In this document: piece after piece, positions 59,001 to 64,000 of the stretch
How positions within the stretch are numbered: the first letter of the stretch is position 1
How the letters are laid out: the number at the start of each line of letters is the position of its first letter
DNA from: Tetrahymena elliotti 4EA
Lineage: Eukaryota; Ciliophora; Oligohymenophorea; Hymenostomatida; Tetrahymenidae
Reading direction: 5' to 3'
NCBI GenBank assembly: GCA_000231825.2
Contig: JH720308.1
Coordinates: 1,349,675 to 1,413,674 of the forward strand
DNA length: 64,000 nucleotides
Program-made: the position numbers and the translations under genes
Notes under the pieces: model-generated
Told to the model about the DNA's origin: nothing
Database searches by the model: none
Seen by the model: the letters and a program-made list of their open reading frames with translations, nothing else

Positions 59001-60762
59001 ATTTCTAAAATAGCAATATCTAATATCCACTCACTTCTTGTAAAGCTCATATAAATTGCTTTGTGAAGATTTAACAATTTTTGATGCAAATCAATTAAAT
59101 TTTATCTTTGTACACTAGAATTCTATTATTGCAGCTAAGGCATATTTTAAAAGGTTTTCATCAAATATCTGAGCGACTCCACATTTTAGAGGGATATTTC
59201 TATAAAATCTTTCAAGTTCATTGTGTTCTTCAAAACAACTTATGAGATTGGATATTTTAGTTGAGTGTCATGATTACAATGCTCATAGATATCTTCAAGT
59301 ACATTGCAAAAATAAAGCTCATACTTATAAAATAATGAGCTTTTTTCATAAATAGGAGCTAAAATTTCATTACAAAATAATTTAGGATATTCCAAATTAG
59401 CTAGAAAATCTAATAAATATTGCATATGATCAGTATCTTTGTATTTCTCAATATATTAGCCTATTTCTTCAAATAATTCCTTAGGTCCTTCACCTTTTAT
59501 TTTCAAGAACTCCAAACTTTTAAATTTATGCTTATATTTTTTCTTGTCATCATAGTAAACTTTTTAAATAAAACATTATCAAGATGAAGAAAGTAATTAT
59601 TAGTTAATAGAAATTTCCTGATTTTTTAAGTAATTGAAAAATTTATTCTAAAAGTTTTTACTTTAAGTGAGGAGAGATAAACACTGCATGATTGAGTGAA
59701 AAGGAGAGTTAATAAAATCGCTACTTAAAGATAGCTTGATATAGTGAATAAGACAACATATTAAATTGATTTGCATTTTTTATGTGCTTGATTCATTTTT
59801 ATTAGGCTTTAAAATTTCTTAAGTAATTTTTCTAATAATAGAATAAGAAGAATGCTACTTAACATATTCATTATCAGTTATTTGCAAAAATAGCTCAACT
59901 TTCTCATCATAAATTTTTTAGTTGTCATGAACGGGATAGTCAATATTCAAGCAATTAATAAAATAGTCATGCAAATTCTACTTCATAGTATCGATGCTCT
60001 TATCATAATGACTTAAGAATGCTAATATTTGGTTTCTGTCTTCTAATTCATATTCGTTTATAGGTATTGCTTTATAAATTTAGAAGTAGACAGCTGGATT
60101 TGATGAAAGAGCAAACAAATTAACTAAGTATGAGCATTATAAATCTATAAATTCTTTTAATTTCTCCTCAGACCACCTATTCTTACCTGTAAGTAAAAGC
60201 CATTGATAGTGATTAAGTAAGTCTGCAATCTTTTTTTCTATTTCTGCACATTAACTAACACTATCTTCAGATTCCTAGCATTTTTCCATTTACTTAACTA
60301 AGCTTTTTATTACTTTTTCATACAACTCGAACATGCAAATAAACTCTATCTTGTCTATTGGTCTCTGATTCTGGTGATGGAAATTCTTTTTTGATGCTGT
60401 ATGCTTAAAGAAATTAAGAGCATCATCTTCACTTCTAACATTTTTGACTCTCTCTAAGTAGTTTTTCAATTTGAGTTCATCTTTCTAAATATTAAAAAAA
60501 CATTTTACAGTATTTTTGAAATATATTTCTGGCTAAATGAATCTATTTCCTGAAAAATCAATAATTGATATGGCATAAATATATTCGTTGATCTGGCTTT
60601 GACTAAAACATCAACATACATATAAAATAGAATGTGATTTAAATTCATTAAGCCAGATTCTGCTTTTAAATGCTAAAGAGAAATGAAATGAATATTTACA
60701 TGCAAAAATGTATGCTTAGTGAAAACAAAATTATCTAAATCCTAATCCTTGATTTTATTCAT
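50075..60762 (-). CDS. giant HECT E3 ubiquitin ligase, HUWE1/TOM1/UPL1 type
   Basis: About 10.7 kb with numerous introns, encoding roughly 3,200-3,400 aa. It starts MNKIKDQDLDNFVFTKHTFL; a long helical-repeat N-terminal part follows (DFSGNRFIQPEIYFKNTVKC onward), matching the large armadillo-like region of HUWE1/TOM1. At about 53.4-54.8 kb lies a long Asp/Glu-rich region, as in TOM1 and HUWE1. The C-terminus is a full HECT domain: FEVKFRKEDGIDQSGLTREW, ELFDPRKGLFRV and IFKFSGQIIAKSVLEG (N-lobe), GGYKDMGFTISKIF and LPVAHTCFNQLDLPQYED with the catalytic Cys (C-lobe), ending NESFGIA. HECT ligases take ubiquitin from E2 onto this Cys and then onto substrates; HUWE1-class enzymes act on histones, ribosomal and DNA-repair proteins. 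The Cys codon is split by a 57-nt intron (50178-50234). I treat the span as one gene because the frame resumes across each break, but I did not place every exon. Confidence 0.85.
53410..54840 (-). other. Asp/Glu-rich acidic segment within the HECT gene
   Basis: Dense GAA/GAT/GAG codons (TTC/ATC/CTC on the plus strand) encode several acidic tracts broken by Lys- and Ser-rich pieces. Position relative to the HECT domain matches the acidic region of TOM1/HUWE1, thought to bind histones or other basic substrates. The plus strand here shows Ser-rich open frames that are only shadows. Confidence 0.75.
58806..58829. repeat. ATT/AAT trinucleotide run coding for poly-Asn
   Basis: About seven ATT units on plus (AAT on the coding strand) give a short poly-Asn tract in the N-terminal half of the giant HECT protein. 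This is a coding microsatellite. Confidence 0.75.
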
Positions 60763-61131
60763 TTTTAAATATGCTATTAATAATCTAAAAGTGTATACTT
60801 CTTAAAAATTAAAAACTAATTAACTTTTAATTATTAATAATTAGTATATTTTCCTGAATCTAAATTATTAGCTTTCTACTTAAAAATTTTATATTAAATG
60901 CTAAACAGGTAAATAAAGAAATAAACTAACAATTAAACAAATAAAGCAGTGATTATATTGTGATTAAAGAAACCATTAAAACGAATTTTAATTAAATTTT
61001 ATTGATTTTAAAATATCTTTAGGTAGAATAAAATATGAACCAATGCAAAAAGAGTAGATAAAAAATGAATTTATTTTTAATTGTTTTTTGTTTGAACATA
61101 CTTATTTACATCCATTTTATATTAATTGGTT
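60763..61131. other. AT-rich spacer upstream of the HECT gene
   Basis: 369 bp between the HECT start and the ALKBH6-like stop. The HECT frame does not need an upstream exon. No gene seen. Confidence 0.55.
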
Positions 61132-62112
<981 letters not shown>

Positions 62113-62893
62113 GATCAAAATTTTTTTATTGAAATTAATACTTTGAGTTTCTCCGAAAATAGAAAAAAAAAGATATTTTATGATATTTTTTCATTCTAAT
62201 CAAAAATCTGATCATAAAAAAATTATTATTACTTACTCTATTTACTATTTTATTATTTTTCTTACATATTTGGTCTTAATTTAACTAATCCAAATAGTAA
62301 TTGAAACCTTATAGTTAGGATTTACTTTTTTCTTTCCCTCATCCCTTTCCAATCCTTTAATTTATTTAAAAATAATCAAGAGAGTGTCTATCAATTTATG
62401 TTTAAAGTAAATAAAAATATAGAAAAAATTAGATATTTTATCTTTTAACAAATTCTTATCAAAAAATATTTCTTTGAATATTGTTTCTATTTTATTTTTT
62501 AAGAAAAATGTAATCTCAAAAAGGCGAAAATAAGAAAATAAGTAATTTATTAGCAAGATTAAATCTATTTTGAGAAAGAAAATTTTCTTATTTTTATTAA
62601 TTTTGAACATCTTCAGTTATTGAATTTGGAAAAATTACATTTATTTTATGACAAAATTCGATCAAAAATTTTTTTAATATTAAGCTGACCATAAATTATT
62701 TACCAAATTTGAGGACTCAAATAGATAAAAATATATTTTTTTATTAAATGTATAGTATTATTTTTGATCAAATACTCAAGATTGTTTTATGCACTTTTCT
62801 ACCCTTATTTAATTAAAATACCTAAAACAAAAAGAAACTGATATAATTATTTATTTCACAAAAAAATTTAATTAAATTAAAATATTCATAAGA
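62113..62893. other. divergent AT-rich intergenic region
   Basis: Shared upstream region of the ALKBH6-like gene (minus) and the last gene (plus). No gene or clear motif seen. Confidence 0.6.
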
Positions 62894-64000
62894 ATGCTTG
62901 GAAATTTAGAGGAATTAATCTAAAATAATCTAATTAAAGATTATGAAAGAAGAGATATTGTTGAAACCCTAGCAAAAAACAATATAAAACCTTTAAAATT
63001 CTTAGGGGTTTCCAAAGGCATAATTGCTATTGAAACTAAAGATCTAGGATAGAGCTAAAATCAATAAAGTCTAATTAGAATCAAAGAAAAGGTTAAAAGT
63101 AGTTTATTCGATAAATAATTTTTTTCTTTGTCTTAAAAGACACTAATTTCTGAAATATCTACATAAAATTATTAGATTACTTCAATGCCTTCTACTAAAT
63201 ATTCACTAAATACCTTAAATATCCAAAATTAATTTAAAACCTATGATAAATCCTAGTTAATCAGGATCTTTAGAAGTTTACTTTACTTAATAATAGATTG
63301 TCAATAAAATTCTAACTATTTAGGAATATCTAAGGAATCTATCTAATTTAAAAGAGATGGATCAATATTTTTAAATGAATTTTATATTTATGATCAAGAA
63401 CAAATTGAAGATATGATTTAAAATGATAAATAAAACTAATAATTACTCTATTTACCACCAGAAATATTAGAAAACTAAATTTTTAATAATTTGTCAGATC
63501 TATATACTTTAGGGCTTTTTTTTTTAGAGATGCTTGGACTTTAAATAAATTATGATGTAATATCATAATTTAGAAAATCTAATTTCATTTCAACAAATGA
63601 TTTACCTCATTAAGATTTAGTAAATATTATAACTCAGCATATGATTTGCTATGATTTTTCTAATAGATCTACAGCAATAGATTTATTTTGGTTATTTAGA
63701 TTTAAAATAGAAGAATAATTTAACACTCAAGAAATTGCTGCATTTATATAAGCAAATATCAATCATAATTACAATAAAGCGGTCTCTGATTTTCAAAATG
63801 TATTTTTAGAAATAAATGTAAGAAGAGTTATTAAAGAATTAAATGATGGCTTCAGATATTTTATTAGTCATGAACCTTTTTTTTAAAATGGTTGTGTAAT
63901 AACTTCAATAGAGGAAGGTAAAATATAATTTTTATTAATTGGAATGGAATAATCTATATTTGAAAATAAATTTATCAAAATATTGATGGAAATACCACCT
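62894..64000 (+). CDS. divergent kinase-fold protein lacking catalytic motifs (partial, runs off window)
   Basis: 369 codons are in frame to the window edge, starting MLGNLEELIQNNLIKDYERR. From about residue 100 to 285 the protein follows the C-lobe of a protein kinase: LIRIFRSLLYLIIDCQQNSN, then QFKRDGSIFLNEFYIYD where the catalytic loop and DFG should be, then LLYLPPEILENQ (APE equivalent), NLSDLYTLGLFFLEMLGLQ (the DxWSLG helix) and NRSTAIDLFWL (the R-x-S/T-A box). No HRD and no DFG are present, and no Gly-rich loop or VAIK Lys is visible in the short N-terminal part, so it should not be catalytically active. What follows residue 290 is a new, apparently globular region. The 3' end is outside the window. 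Confidence 0.65.

Noticed and set aside
50075..60762. Splitting the region into an importin-like gene (acidic C-terminus) and a separate HECT gene
   Set aside because: The frame resumes across the acidic region toward the HECT domain without a start region or spacer, and an acidic tract between helical repeats and HECT is the HUWE1/TOM1 layout. cDNA would settle it.
62362..62610. Minus-strand open frame rich in Phe, Ile and Lys
   Set aside because: Intergenic A/T-run translation with no motif, lying in the divergent promoter region.

Overview
This window reads as macronuclear DNA of a ciliate, most probably Tetrahymena or a close oligohymenophorean relative. The evidence is in the sequence. 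Long conserved genes can only be read if TAA and TAG encode glutamine, and every complete gene ends in TGA. The DNA is extremely AT-rich between genes. Introns are mostly short (about 40-160 nt) with GTAA-type donors and (T)AG or AAG acceptors. The three 5S rRNA genes look Tetrahymena-like to me. There are no prokaryotic operons; genes are single units on both strands, separated by roughly 0.3-2 kb of featureless AT-rich spacer. A standard-code ORF search shreds nearly all of these genes, so most coordinates here come from reading both strands with TGA as the only stop and splicing until the phases agreed.

Layout, left to right. 0-6.5 kb: a possible terminal-exon fragment, a 399-aa membrane protein, four degenerate ~186-bp tandem repeats, and a five-exon CRAL-TRIO lipid-binding protein. 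7-9.1 kb: a CHMP7-like ESCRT-III protein and two identical tRNA-Lys(CUU) genes. 10.3-20 kb, all on +: a large kinase-fold protein whose catalytic HRD is HRN, a complete protein kinase of ULK/Atg1-like appearance, and a PB1-domain protein. 20.5-30.5 kb, all on -: a ferlin (multi-C2, tail-anchored), a MORN-repeat protein with a myristoylation/palmitoylation-type N-terminus, and a two-EF-hand protein. 31.8-36.6 kb: a cytochrome-b5-reductase-like flavoprotein (+), an unknown protein with a poly-Asp tract (-), and a sugar-porter MFS transporter (-). 37.1-40.9 kb: an intact multi-pass membrane protein gene and its decayed tandem copy (both -). 41.5-42.1 kb: three 5S rRNA genes (-) in an exact 243-bp array. 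42.8-49 kb, all on +: a Q/N/S-rich unknown protein, an eight-exon WGR-type PARP with a histone-H1-like N-terminus, and a small protein with a repeated LPIFE motif. 50-62.1 kb, both -: a giant HUWE1/TOM1/UPL1-type HECT ubiquitin ligase and an ALKBH6-type dioxygenase. 62.9 kb to the edge (+): a partial, highly divergent kinase-fold protein lacking HRD and DFG.

The genes do not form one pathway. Membrane remodelling and calcium themes recur (CHMP7, ferlin, CRAL-TRIO, MORN, EF-hand), as do DNA-damage and ubiquitin functions (PARP, ALKBH6, HUWE1-like), but I would not read functional clustering into this. I see no mobile element, CRISPR, viral or toxin gene, and no telomeric repeat. The most notable observations are two predicted pseudokinases, a gene/pseudogene tandem pair, the unexplained ~186-bp repeat, the homogenised 5S array, and a HECT catalytic cysteine codon split by an intron.
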